Assembly (NCBI GenBank): GCA_910589035.1
Contig: CAJUSI010000035.1
Location: 1-56,798 of the forward strand
DNA from: an uncultured Acetatifactor sp.
GTDB taxonomy: Bacteria > Bacillota > Clostridia > Lachnospirales > Lachnospiraceae
Direction of reading: 5' to 3'
DNA length: 56,798 nt
This document shows, one piece after another, positions 1 through 7,326 of the stretch; within the stretch, counting starts at the first letter, position 1, and each line of letters opens with the position of its first letter. The position numbers and the translations under genes were made by a program. A model generated the notes under the pieces. That model was not told the DNA's origin and ran no database searches. It saw only the letters and a list, made by a program, of their open reading frames with translations.

Positions 1-274
1 CAAAATAGAAAAGAAAAATTCCAAGTCCAAAGAGGTTGATTACAGTCAGAGTAATATCATTTCTCACTTCATTGTCGTTTTGGGAGATTTTGTGAGGAAA
101 AAAGGCTGCAATAGCCAACGCAAGGAAAATAACAGAACAAATCCCTATAAAAACCCCACGTGGAGGACTTTGCATAAACAAAGGTATTTCGCCGGGAAGG
201 TATTTAAAGCATAAGGCTGTCCCTGTAATGAATATAATCAAGAATATCATATTCAGACTTCTATATAGTTTCAT
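1..274 (-). CDS. SdpI/DUF1648-like membrane protein (partial, C-terminus outside window)
   Basis: Only the first ~91 residues lie in the window. They start MKLYRSLNMIFLIIF, giving one hydrophobic helix, then a short loop with LPGEIPLF, a second helix (FIGICSVIFLALAIAAFF), a polar stretch and the start of a third helix. The proline-containing loop after helix one resembles DUF1648/SdpI-type membrane proteins. In Bacillus, SdpI is the immunity/signal protein that sequesters the repressor SdpR. The start overlaps the end of the ArsR-like gene by 14 bp, so the two are translationally linked, the usual sdpRI order. I infer an SdpI-like role; the C-terminal half is needed to confirm it. Confidence 0.65.
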   Translation of the reverse strand, partial: MKLYRSLNMIFLIIFITGTALCFKYLPGEIPLFMQSPPRGVFIGICSVIFLALAIAAFFPHKISQNDNEVRNDITLTVINLFGLGIFLFYF

Positions 275-560
275 TCTCGTTTCCCTCTTTTCCTGTCGAT
301 TTATTTGTATCAAAAAACTCCAAAAATGCGCCTAAAGTTGTCTGCAATACAGAAGCATTAAGAGAATAAGTAACGGACATCCCCGTCCGTTCGCCTGTCA
401 CTAACCTTGCTTCTTTCAAAATATCAAGGTGTTTTGATATGGCAGGCTTTGAAATCGTAAAGTTTTCAGAGATTTCCTTCGCCGTCATATCACCATCTGC
501 GAGCAGCTTTAGGATCTGTCGTCTGGTATCATCAGATAGAGCTTTGAATACAGTAGTCAT
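261..560 (-). CDS. ArsR-family (SdpR-like) transcriptional repressor
   Basis: A 99-residue winged-helix protein beginning MTTVFKALSDDTRRQILKLL, the classic ArsR/SdpR opening. The recognition helix region reads ISKPAISKHLDILKEARLV and the wing GERTGMSVTYSL. There is no ArsR-type CxC metal site, which favours the SdpR (autorepressor) branch over metal sensing. The ribosome binding site is GGAGAGG just upstream of the ATG at 560. It lies downstream of a small DUF1648 gene and overlaps the SdpI-like gene that follows. By family analogy it represses this operon until captured at the membrane by the SdpI-like protein. Confidence 0.85.
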   Translation of the reverse strand: MTTVFKALSDDTRRQILKLLADGDMTAKEISENFTISKPAISKHLDILKEARLVTGERTGMSVTYSLNASVLQTTLGAFLEFFDTNKSTGKEGNENETI

Positions 561-593
561 CTAAACCCCTCTCCTTTCCACATAATACTGTAT

Positions 594-800
594 TCATTTT
601 TTCTTGTGTGTAAATTGATGGTAAATCAAATACGGAACAGGTGTAAACAGCAGGACAAAATACTTACTTGCATACCAGCCTGCTTCTCCATTCACATCAA
701 AATGGAAGGGTATCTTGTCTGGAAGGAAAAATGTTGCCACAAACAATATGACAAAGGTTCCAATCAATAACACCGCGGGGATTATTTTCTTCTTACTCAT
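594..800 (-). CDS. small DUF1648-type membrane protein
   Basis: A 68-residue protein starting MSKKKIIPAVLLIG. The start at 800 was chosen because AGGAGG sits seven bases before it; a longer reading frame to 842 has no such site. One long helix is followed by FLPDKIPFHFDVNGEAGWY, the recognisable DUF1648 motif (proline, then H-F-D-x-x-G), and a second helix ending in a KKK tail. Full-length SdpI/DUF1648 proteins are two to three times longer, so this is a single-domain version. It lies between the ABC permease and the SdpR-like repressor and may be an immunity or signalling partner of the transporter. Confidence 0.7.
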   Translation of the reverse strand: MSKKKIIPAVLLIGTFVILFVATFFLPDKIPFHFDVNGEAGWYASKYFVLLFTPVPYLIYHQFTHKKK

Positions 801-841
801 AACTTCTTCCTCCTTTTGATGAATTAACATTTTCTGAAACA

Positions 842-2437
842 TTACTCCTGGTGAGACGCAATTCCTTTACACACAAGTAAAATCAGAATACACACACTGC
901 ACAATAGAAAGGTTACAATGCCTCCGGCAGCAAATCCGTTCTGAAGCATTTTTGCTGCCGCAAAGAAATATCCTGTTGAAATTGCGATGCAAAGCAAAAT
1001 AGACAAAACCACGTTAACATTTTGCTTGATTGCTTCTGTTTCATTTGTCCATTCCAATTTTGGACGTTTCATGTCGATAAATACTCCGATCAAGTTCCAT
1101 AACGCTGCAAATAATATGCCAATGAAAGCGATCACTCCAATCTGGATAAAACCATAGTTAAAGTAAAACTTGAATATTAAACAATTTATGACAATCCCCA
1201 TAATCGAGATACTTGTAGAAAACAGGGCTTTCACAAACGCTTGCTGCTTTAATGAATATGGAATGATCCTGGTTATCCAAAAACTTGCCCCCTCTCTGGA
1301 AAAACTGCTTGAAGCTACTACATTGATTGCGGACGTAAATACAATTACCGCAAGTGCGAACAATACCGCATAAAAGGAGAATTCCGGGGCTGATGCCAAG
1401 GACCTTATTTGTTCTATACTCTCTGCGGTTGCACTGATCCGAAAAGACAGCGGCAATAAAAAGGGGGTAATAAAAACCCAAAATAATCCGTTTATGACAT
1501 ACACCGGATTACGGAAAAAAGTTTGATACTCTTTCTTAAAATAGCTTTTTCGCTTTGACAACGATTTGTATTTCATCGCCTTTAAGCGAACCCGTCCCTC
1601 TTTATTATAAATGGCATATTTCTTTCCAATCACAAGGTTGCTCAAATGGTAATATCCGCCGATAAACACAGCGGCAAATATGATGCAGAGCAGCTTTAAT
1701 CCGGGATGAAAACGGATATACTGATTATAGAACGGGAATGGTACAATAAAATCATTAACCCGGTTCAAAAAGTCCCATTCTGCGCCTGTTTGCTCATTTG
1801 ATAATAGAACGCCGATCACGCCGCCTGCAAAATACACTATGATTCCTGTGACTACCGGCATTGTCCCCATACGCTTCAGAAGCATGGCAATCTTTAAGCA
1901 TATTGTCACAAGAACCGCCAAAGGGAACACAACAACATGAGGAAGTATCGCTGCCGCAGATATATATGTGATGATCGCAGAAATTCCTCCCATGTATTGC
2001 ATTTGGATAATACACACGGGAAGCAGCAGTAAAATTTCAATTCCATAGCAAAAAAAGATTACTGTAAGGTATTTACCTGTAAAAATGTCGCATGGCCTCA
2101 CGGGAAATAGCAGTAAGTGTTCCATATCCTTTGAAAAGCAAAAAATATTTATCGGCAGAAAGGCACTCACTATCAAGAGTATCGTCGCCACTGCAAACAG
2201 CGCAAGCCGGCAGAACAAATCTCCCAGCCCCAGCTCGGAAAGTCCATCATAAATATACCCAAGCATTTGAAAATAGTAGTAATAGAACACGCCTATCATA
2301 CTTAAAACAAAGCAAGCTAACACAATAAAGTAGGTATCAGGCCGTTCTTTTAACTTATACCGAAAATTCAAAAAGCCGAAATTGACCTTACTTATTGCTT
2401 TGCTTAATTGAAAAACCTTTATCCATCGGTACATCAT
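842..2437 (-). CDS. ABC-2-type multidrug/peptide transporter permease
   Basis: About 531 residues with some 12 hydrophobic segments (for example YFIVLACFVLSMIGVF near the N-terminus and IVTFLLCSVCILILLV near the C-terminus), and no nucleotide-binding motifs. I chose the start MMYRWIKVFQ at 2437 because it follows GGAGGTGG; a longer frame reaches 2554 but has only translated antisense-like sequence there. The start lies inside the last 50 bp of the ATPase gene, so the two are translationally coupled and almost certainly form one transporter. The substrate is unknown; the SdpR/SdpI-like neighbours suggest export of, or self-protection from, a membrane-active peptide. Confidence 0.75.
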   Translation of the reverse strand: MMYRWIKVFQLSKAISKVNFGFLNFRYKLKERPDTYFIVLACFVLSMIGVFYYYYFQMLGYIYDGLSELGLGDLFCRLALFAVATILLIVSAFLPINIFCFSKDMEHLLLFPVRPCDIFTGKYLTVIFFCYGIEILLLLPVCIIQMQYMGGISAIITYISAAAILPHVVVFPLAVLVTICLKIAMLLKRMGTMPVVTGIIVYFAGGVIGVLLSNEQTGAEWDFLNRVNDFIVPFPFYNQYIRFHPGLKLLCIIFAAVFIGGYYHLSNLVIGKKYAIYNKEGRVRLKAMKYKSLSKRKSYFKKEYQTFFRNPVYVINGLFWVFITPFLLPLSFRISATAESIEQIRSLASAPEFSFYAVLFALAVIVFTSAINVVASSSFSREGASFWITRIIPYSLKQQAFVKALFSTSISIMGIVINCLIFKFYFNYGFIQIGVIAFIGILFAALWNLIGVFIDMKRPKLEWTNETEAIKQNVNVVLSILLCIAISTGYFFAAAKMLQNGFAAGGIVTFLLCSVCILILLVCKGIASHQE

Positions 2438-3140
2438 GAACCACCTCCAAATAAATATCCTCCAAAGAAATATCGGAAGGAATATCCTGAAGCTCAATTG
2501 TTTTCTTAATTGTTCCAGCCTGCATGATGACAATTTTATCACACAAATTCTCACAAATTTCCAATATGTGAGATGAAAATAAAACTGATTTTCCGCAGGC
2601 CGCTCTGGATTGAATCAATTCCTTTAATACCTGAACCGCTTCTACATCCAGTCCCGTCATTGGCTCATCTAACACCCAAAGCAGGGGATCATTTACCAGG
2701 GAAGCTATAATAGCAATTTTTTGCTTTGTCCCATGAGATAATTTTTTAATCGGTCTGTGCAGATATTTTTCAACCTGAAACGCTTCTATCAGCGGAGTAT
2801 AAATTTTCCCCCTTGTTTCAGAAGATACTTCGTACATATCCGCTATAAAATTCAAATATTCCTTTCCCGTAAGATTGTTGTATATATGGTGGCTGTCAGA
2901 AACATAGTTCATTTGTTTCTTGTATTGCATAGGATGTAGATCCAGCGAGTAGTTACCAAGGCAGACAGAGCCTTTTTCAATCGGTAATAACCCTAATATC
3001 AGTTTTAAGGCTGTAGTTTTCCCAACTCCGTTTTTTCCTAACAGACCAACGATTTCTCCATCCAGCACAGAAAAAGTAAGATTGGTCAGCACAGGCACCT
3101 GAGATTGATAATGAAAAGAAAGGCTGGATACTTCCAACAT
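2388..3140 (-). CDS. ABC transporter ATP-binding protein
   Basis: A 250-residue nucleotide-binding subunit. Walker A is GKNGVGKTT, the Q-loop region is MNYVSDSHHIYNNLTG, the signature is the variant LSHGTKQKIAI, Walker B is LLWVLDEP with D-loop TGLD, and the switch histidine is in SSHILE. Start at 3140 (MLEVSSLSFHY) follows GGGGGTG; a longer frame to 3245 would run into the promoter. It is the first gene of the operon with the permease, DUF1648 and sdpRI-like genes. It energises the neighbouring permease at the cytoplasmic membrane. Confidence 0.88.
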   Translation of the reverse strand: MLEVSSLSFHYQSQVPVLTNLTFSVLDGEIVGLLGKNGVGKTTALKLILGLLPIEKGSVCLGNYSLDLHPMQYKKQMNYVSDSHHIYNNLTGKEYLNFIADMYEVSSETRGKIYTPLIEAFQVEKYLHRPIKKLSHGTKQKIAIIASLVNDPLLWVLDEPMTGLDVEAVQVLKELIQSRAACGKSVLFSSHILEICENLCDKIVIMQAGTIKKTIELQDIPSDISLEDIYLEVVHDVPMDKGFSIKQSNK

Positions 3141-3191
3141 GAAAAACACCCCCTTCAAAGCTTTTAACCTTTTCGTTAATTGGTTGTTACC

Positions 3192-3220
3192 AGTATAGCA
3201 CCGGGTTTGAAAAATGTCAA
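3192..3220 (-). promoter_or_regulatory. sigma-A promoter of the ABC/sdpRI-like operon
   Basis: On the minus strand TTGACA (3220-3215) is followed by 17 bp and then TATACT (3197-3192), 52 bp before the ATPase start. Both hexamers are near-consensus. GGTAACAACC just downstream could hold an operator half-site, but this is not proven. Confidence 0.75.
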
Positions 3221-3308
3221 TACGAGAAGCATTTTTCCCCGCCACAGATAGATAGTATGTAATTTAACATTTGTTAGACAACAACAGAAGAAACTGTATA
3301 CAATGAAA

Positions 3309-3441
3309 ACCTCCCGCAGAGCCTCCAGGGTTTGGATAACGGCGTCCAGCCGCGCTTGCCGGTCTCGATCTTTGCCAGATGGACGGTGCTGACATTCAGC
3401 CGCTCCGCCAACTGTTCCTGCGTCAGTCCCTTATGTATGAA
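3309..3441 (-). pseudogene. remnant of an XRE-type HTH gene
   Basis: Minus-strand translation gives GLTQEQLAERLNVSTVHLAK followed by IETGKRG, a clear XRE helix-turn-helix. The reading frame then slips: the expected continuation LDAVIQTLEALRE is present but in another frame, showing a small deletion near 3350. There is no start or body around it. The rest of 3221-3690 holds nothing recognisable. Confidence 0.65.
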
Positions 3442-3689
3442 AAAGGCGGGGCCACCTATCCGCCCTTATCCGGCGTTGATGGACTGCCATATGAGATACC
3501 CTTGCCCTAATGAATATCAGGCACGATATTTTTTGTGGATAGACTGTATACCGCATGCAGACAAAACACGGGAAGCCTTAATTTTACTGGCTTCCTGTTA
3601 TATTTGGGGTAAAACCCGAGATATCATGGGAAAAGGTAGATAGTTTTTGCGATATAAGCGGTGCTTGATATTTTGCAATTTTGCGCCCA

Positions 3690-3718
3690 TTGAATTTAAG
3701 CATAGATTAATGTATGAT
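3690..3718 (+). promoter_or_regulatory. sigma-A promoter of the XRE regulator
   Basis: TTGAAT (3690-3695), 17 bp spacer, TATGAT (3713-3718), then TTGGAGGTG before the ATG at 3746. Hexamer quality and spacing fit a vegetative promoter. Confidence 0.65.
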
Positions 3719-3745
3719 ATTAGCATATCTTATTGGAGGTGCGAA

Positions 3746-4657
3746 ATGAATTACACGATCATAGGAGAACAGATACAGAAATACAGGAAAGAAGCAAAAC
3801 TGACCCAGAAGGAACTGGGCGAAGCCCTGGGAATCAGCAGTTCAGCCGTTTCCCAGTGGGAGACCGGGGGCACGCCGGATGTCTCGCTGCTGCCTGCCAT
3901 AGCGGACAGGCTTGGCATATCCATCAACACCCTGTTCGGACGGGAGGATATTACCCCGGAAAATATGCCGGAGGCCCTGCCCCGCTATATTGCGTCCCTG
4001 CCGGAGGCAAATCGTCTGAAAGAAATATGCCGTCTCGTGTGGACGGCGGTAAAATCGGGAGGCACGGGACTCAACATCCTTTCGGATAATGTCTCCCAGA
4101 AGTACAATATCAGCTTTTCTTCGGAGGAAGGAATCGTGCTTGGCAGCGATTCGGATGAAATGCCAATACTTTCCATTTTCCCGGAGCCGGAAGCAGGGTA
4201 TGCTGCTTTATTCGCCTCAGATGATACCTGTAGGAGGTTGTTCCTGGCGCTTTCAAGGCCTTACGCGCTTGAATTGCTGAAACTCCTGTACCAGCAGAGC
4301 AAGCCCTGTACGGCTCAGGTTCTGGCAAAACGCCTGGAAACCGAGGCCGCGGAAATCCTGCCGCTGCTCTCGGAATTTGCCGGGCTTTGTCTAGTACAGG
4401 AATTTGAGTTGGAAACGGAGAGCGGAGATACGAAGGTGTACAGCACGGCTGCAGGCGGCAGCCTGATTCCCTTCCTCTATGCCGCCCGTCTGATGATGGA
4501 GCATTCCGACGGTTATTCCGTGATCTGCAACAAGAGAAAGGCCCCGCTTCTGCGGCAAACGAAGGCGGCCCGCGCAGATCGCCGCGAGCCTGCCGGCCAC
4601 CACGATATGTCTGCCGGAACAGATAACGGGAAAGAAGCCGCTGAAAGCTTTCTATAG
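3746..4657 (+). CDS. XRE-family regulator with C-terminal winged-helix-like domain
   Basis: About 303 residues. Residues ~4-60 form an XRE helix-turn-helix: IQKYRKEAKLTQKELGEALG then SSSAVSQWETGGTPDVSLLP. The central part is unrecognised, with a motif LSIFPEPEAGYAALF. Residues ~175-240 (LELLKLLYQQSKPCTAQVLA...) look like a winged-helix domain of the kind that reads repressor ligands or phosphorylation. Start MNYTIIGEQ has GGAGGT at the right spacing; the longer frame from 3647 lacks one. The last ~40 residues are unusually Arg/Ala-rich and may be a frameshifted tail. It lies 135 bp before an ABC exporter, its likely target. Confidence 0.75.
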   Translation: MNYTIIGEQIQKYRKEAKLTQKELGEALGISSSAVSQWETGGTPDVSLLPAIADRLGISINTLFGREDITPENMPEALPRYIASLPEANRLKEICRLVWTAVKSGGTGLNILSDNVSQKYNISFSSEEGIVLGSDSDEMPILSIFPEPEAGYAALFASDDTCRRLFLALSRPYALELLKLLYQQSKPCTAQVLAKRLETEAAEILPLLSEFAGLCLVQEFELETESGDTKVYSTAAGGSLIPFLYAARLMMEHSDGYSVICNKRKAPLLRQTKAARADRREPAGHHDMSAGTDNGKEAAESFL

Positions 4658-4659
4658 TT

Positions 4660-4697
4660 TATAAGATAAAACAGCAGCCTATAAGATAAAACGGCAG
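4660..4697 (+). repeat. two direct 18-bp repeats before the ABC exporter
   Basis: TATAAGATAAAACAGCAG at 4660-4677 and TATAAGATAAAACGGCAG at 4680-4697 differ at one base and are spaced 20 bp apart (about two helical turns). Between a regulator and its presumed target, they may be operator half-sites; a third partial copy (TTTATAAGG) follows. Confidence 0.55.
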
Positions 4698-4792
4698 TTT
4701 GCATAATCAGTTTATAAGGTGCTTCACAATGAAAGCCTGTGCATTACGGAAAATTCAGGTTCCGCCTTGTTCGGGTCTGGGGAGGAAATAAC

Positions 4793-6436
4793 ATGTTCAG
4801 ATACTTTAAAAGGCAGTATGTATTGGTGCTGGCGGCACTGGGCGTCAGCATAATCAGCAGCATCGTCGGGCCGGTTTCAGCTCTTCTGGAGAAAAATATG
4901 ATCGATGCCATCGTACAGGGAAACAGGGAGGAGTTTCAGTCAGTACTGTGGCATGCTGTTCTGGTAGTGCTGGCCGCAGGCATTATTTATTATACCAGCG
5001 CATTAATGGAAAGCAGGTTCAAGAACAGATTCATGATGGACATGCGCAACGATGTACTTGAAGGAATCATGGGAAAGGGGACGGCAGATTTTCAGGAGCG
5101 GGATACAGCGGAATATATCTCCATGATCAACAATGATGTGGATACCATAAGTTCTAACTTTTCCAATCCCGTCTGGAGCCTGGTTTCTGTGGGGATCACT
5201 ACTGTCCTTTCAATGACTGTTATGGTGGTATATAGTCCGCCTCTGGCAGGAATTGCGGTTTTGTGCTCTCTCTTCTCCTTTTTGGTTCCGAAGATCATCA
5301 CAAAGTATATTAAAAAGAGTCTGGTGGAAAAGACGATATGCGAGGCCGCCCTGTCTGTTCAGTTGAAAGAGGCGCTGAACGGACATGATGTGATATCCGC
5401 CTTTGGGGTCTGGCCCGGGATACGCGCCCGGTTCAGGGAAGCGAATAAAAACCTGGCGGATTCGCTGTACCGTTTTACGGCATGGCTGTCGGCACTGCAG
5501 AATTCTTCCCTGATCATAGGCAAGGCAGTCAGGGCAGTTACCTTCCTGATTGCAGGCGGCATGGCGGTCAGAGGACAGATCAGCGTGGGCACAGTTCTTT
5601 TGTTTCAGTCTCTTTACGGCTTTTTCAGCGGCGGAATTATGACGTTTTCCCAATGTGTTCCGCTGCTTGCGGGATGTAAACCGGTTATTGACAGGCTGAT
5701 GGCGGCGATAGACGGCGGGGATGTGAAATGCTATAATGACACTATTAAGGGGATTGAGCCTCCCGCGTTCTCCCATGAAATCCGGGTATCGGATTTATAC
5801 TTTCGGTATAAGGAAACGCAGCCGGTACTGACAGGCCTCCGGCTGACGATACAGAAAGGTGAAAAGCTTGCATTGACGGGAGCAAGCGGCTGCGGTAAAT
5901 CCACCCTTGTCAGACTGCTAAGCGGAAATTACAGCGGGTATCAGGGAGAGATCTGCTATGACGGCGTGGAATTAAGACAGCTGGACATTGAGAAATTACG
6001 TAAAATGATTGCGGTGATACATCAGAAGACCTTTATTTTTAATGATACGATACGCTATAATATATGTCTTGGGGAACGGTTCACGGAGGCGGAGTTTAGA
6101 AATGCGCTGAGAATGAGCGGTGTGGACAGGTTTCTGCCCTGCATTGCGGAAGGTGTGGACGGGGTATGCGGTGAAGACGGGGCTAATCTGTCCGGAGGAC
6201 AAAAGCAGCGGATTGCGCTGGCAAGAGCTCTGATCAGGGGGATTGATTTTATGATTCTGGACGAAGGAGTATCTGCCATTGACGTGGAGACGGCCAACCA
6301 AATAGAGCAGGAACTGCTGGATATGAAAAATCTGACACTGCTGTCGATAACTCATCGAATCAAGGACGGGCTGCTGGAACGGTATGACAGAGTTCTATAT
6401 ATGAGTGAGGGTAAAATTGCGGAGAGGCAGGGTTGA
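4793..6436 (+). CDS. ABC exporter half-transporter (fused membrane and ATPase domains)
   Basis: About 547 residues starting MFRYFKRQYVLVLAALG after GGAGGAAAT. Residues 1-~300 are a six-helix ABC_membrane domain (first long hydrophobic stretch LVLAALGVSIISSIVG); residues ~330-547 are the ATPase: Walker A GASGCGKST, Q-loop IHQKTFIF, signature LSGGQKQRIALARAL, Walker B FMILDEG, D-loop SAID, switch histidine SITHRI. The catalytic glutamate follows Walker B aspartate, so the ATPase should be active. It is slightly shorter than typical 580-residue exporters. No partner half-transporter is adjacent, so it may homodimerise. Likely controlled by the upstream XRE protein. Confidence 0.88.
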   Translation: MFRYFKRQYVLVLAALGVSIISSIVGPVSALLEKNMIDAIVQGNREEFQSVLWHAVLVVLAAGIIYYTSALMESRFKNRFMMDMRNDVLEGIMGKGTADFQERDTAEYISMINNDVDTISSNFSNPVWSLVSVGITTVLSMTVMVVYSPPLAGIAVLCSLFSFLVPKIITKYIKKSLVEKTICEAALSVQLKEALNGHDVISAFGVWPGIRARFREANKNLADSLYRFTAWLSALQNSSLIIGKAVRAVTFLIAGGMAVRGQISVGTVLLFQSLYGFFSGGIMTFSQCVPLLAGCKPVIDRLMAAIDGGDVKCYNDTIKGIEPPAFSHEIRVSDLYFRYKETQPVLTGLRLTIQKGEKLALTGASGCGKSTLVRLLSGNYSGYQGEICYDGVELRQLDIEKLRKMIAVIHQKTFIFNDTIRYNICLGERFTEAEFRNALRMSGVDRFLPCIAEGVDGVCGEDGANLSGGQKQRIALARALIRGIDFMILDEGVSAIDVETANQIEQELLDMKNLTLLSITHRIKDGLLERYDRVLYMSEGKIAERQG

Positions 6437-6474
6437 CCAGATCCTTTTATGGGGGGCAAGCGGTGGTAGTATGT

Positions 6475-6527
6475 AAAATTCCAGGAGGGCAGGCTATTAT
6501 TCTCCGCCCCTGCCCTCCTGGAATTTT
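6475..6527 (+). terminator. strong hairpin terminator after the ABC exporter
   Basis: A perfect 19-bp inverted repeat: AAAATTCCAGGAGGGCAGG (6475-6493), 15-nt loop, and its complement (6509-6527), with AAAA/TTTT ends that allow termination in either direction. It follows the exporter stop by 38 bp. The stretch 6528-6734 shows no gene. Confidence 0.8.
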
Positions 6528-6734
6528 CTTCGGTTCAGTTCTTTGCGCAGCCTTCGGATTCTTTCCAGCTGCTTTGATTTCTCTAAATGATTTACCGCAA
6601 ATATTCATAGTATAAGTCAAGGTTAATAACCCTGAGTTCAGTACGTTTGGCAGTGCCGGCTTTCATTGTTTTATTTATGGCGACAAACATATGGTTAATC
6701 AGCGTGGATTATAATAGAAGATGAAAACAGGGAA

Positions 6735-6819
6735 AGGTTGACGACTGTAATACAAAATTCCCAAAAAAGGTTGACGGCTGTAATACGATATGCTAGAATA
6801 AGGTTGACAGCTGTAATGC
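6735..6819 (+). promoter_or_regulatory. three phased operator-like repeats upstream of blaI-like gene
   Basis: The 19-bp unit AGGTTGACRRCTGTAATRC occurs at 6735-6753, 6768-6786 and 6801-6819, with starts exactly 33 bp apart. Each contains an imperfect dyad (best in copy three: ACAGCTGT). BlaI/MecI repressors bind short dyads around TACA/TGTA as dimers, and the units overlap the promoter, so these are probably the repressor's operators. Confidence 0.7.
6771..6799 (+). promoter_or_regulatory. promoter of the BlaI/M56-SBP operon
   Basis: TTGACG (6771-6776, inside repeat two), 17-bp spacer, TAGAAT (6794-6799) preceded by TGC (extended -10). The transcription start would fall inside repeat three, so a repressor bound at repeats two and three covers both the -35 box and the start site. 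Confidence 0.7.
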
Positions 6820-6950
6820 ATATAGGGGGTAAATCCGCCCTGATTTCGCTGCCCGGTGTCCGGGAAGGACGCATTCCTTAAATGACCTGTGACATGCCAT
6901 TTAGAGATTCCGGGAGGCTGTTTCAGGAAAAACGAAGGGAGAAGAGCGAC

Positions 6951-7325
6951 ATGAAGAAAGAGAATGCCATCCTGCAGCAGAGCGACAGGTACATCATGGA
7001 GAAGCTCTGGGAGGAGAGTCCGAGGACGATTACCCAGCTCTATCACGAGCTGAAGGAGGAGCAGGGGTGGAGCAAAAGCACAGTGAACACTCTGTTAACC
7101 AGGATGGTGGAGAAGGGCATTATCTATTATGAGGAGGGCGGCAGGGCCCGCCAGTATTACCCTGCCGTCAAACGGGAGGACGCTGCGGTGGCGGAGACGG
7201 AGAACTTCCTGCAGAGAGTGTATAAGGGTTCCGTGGGCATGATGATGAACACGATGATCAGAGAGAGCGCGTTCAGCCAGGAGGAAATCGAGGAGCTGTA
7301 CGAAATTTTGAAGAAAGGAAAATGA
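6951..7325 (+). CDS. BlaI/MecI/CopY-family repressor
   Basis: A 124-residue protein with the family winged helix: SDRYIMEKLWEESPRTITQL, then WSKSTVNTLLTRMVEKGII and the wing GGRARQYYPAV, followed by a C-terminal dimerisation helix region (EEIEELYEILKKG). Start MKKENAILQQ follows AGGGAG; a frame open from 6882 lacks a better site. In the family, the paired M56 membrane protease triggers repressor cleavage near residue 100. Here the M56 gene starts one base after this stop. Likely autoregulated through the three repeats upstream. Confidence 0.92.
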   Translation: MKKENAILQQSDRYIMEKLWEESPRTITQLYHELKEEQGWSKSTVNTLLTRMVEKGIIYYEEGGRARQYYPAVKREDAAVAETENFLQRVYKGSVGMMMNTMIRESAFSQEEIEELYEILKKGK

Positions 7326-7326
7326 T

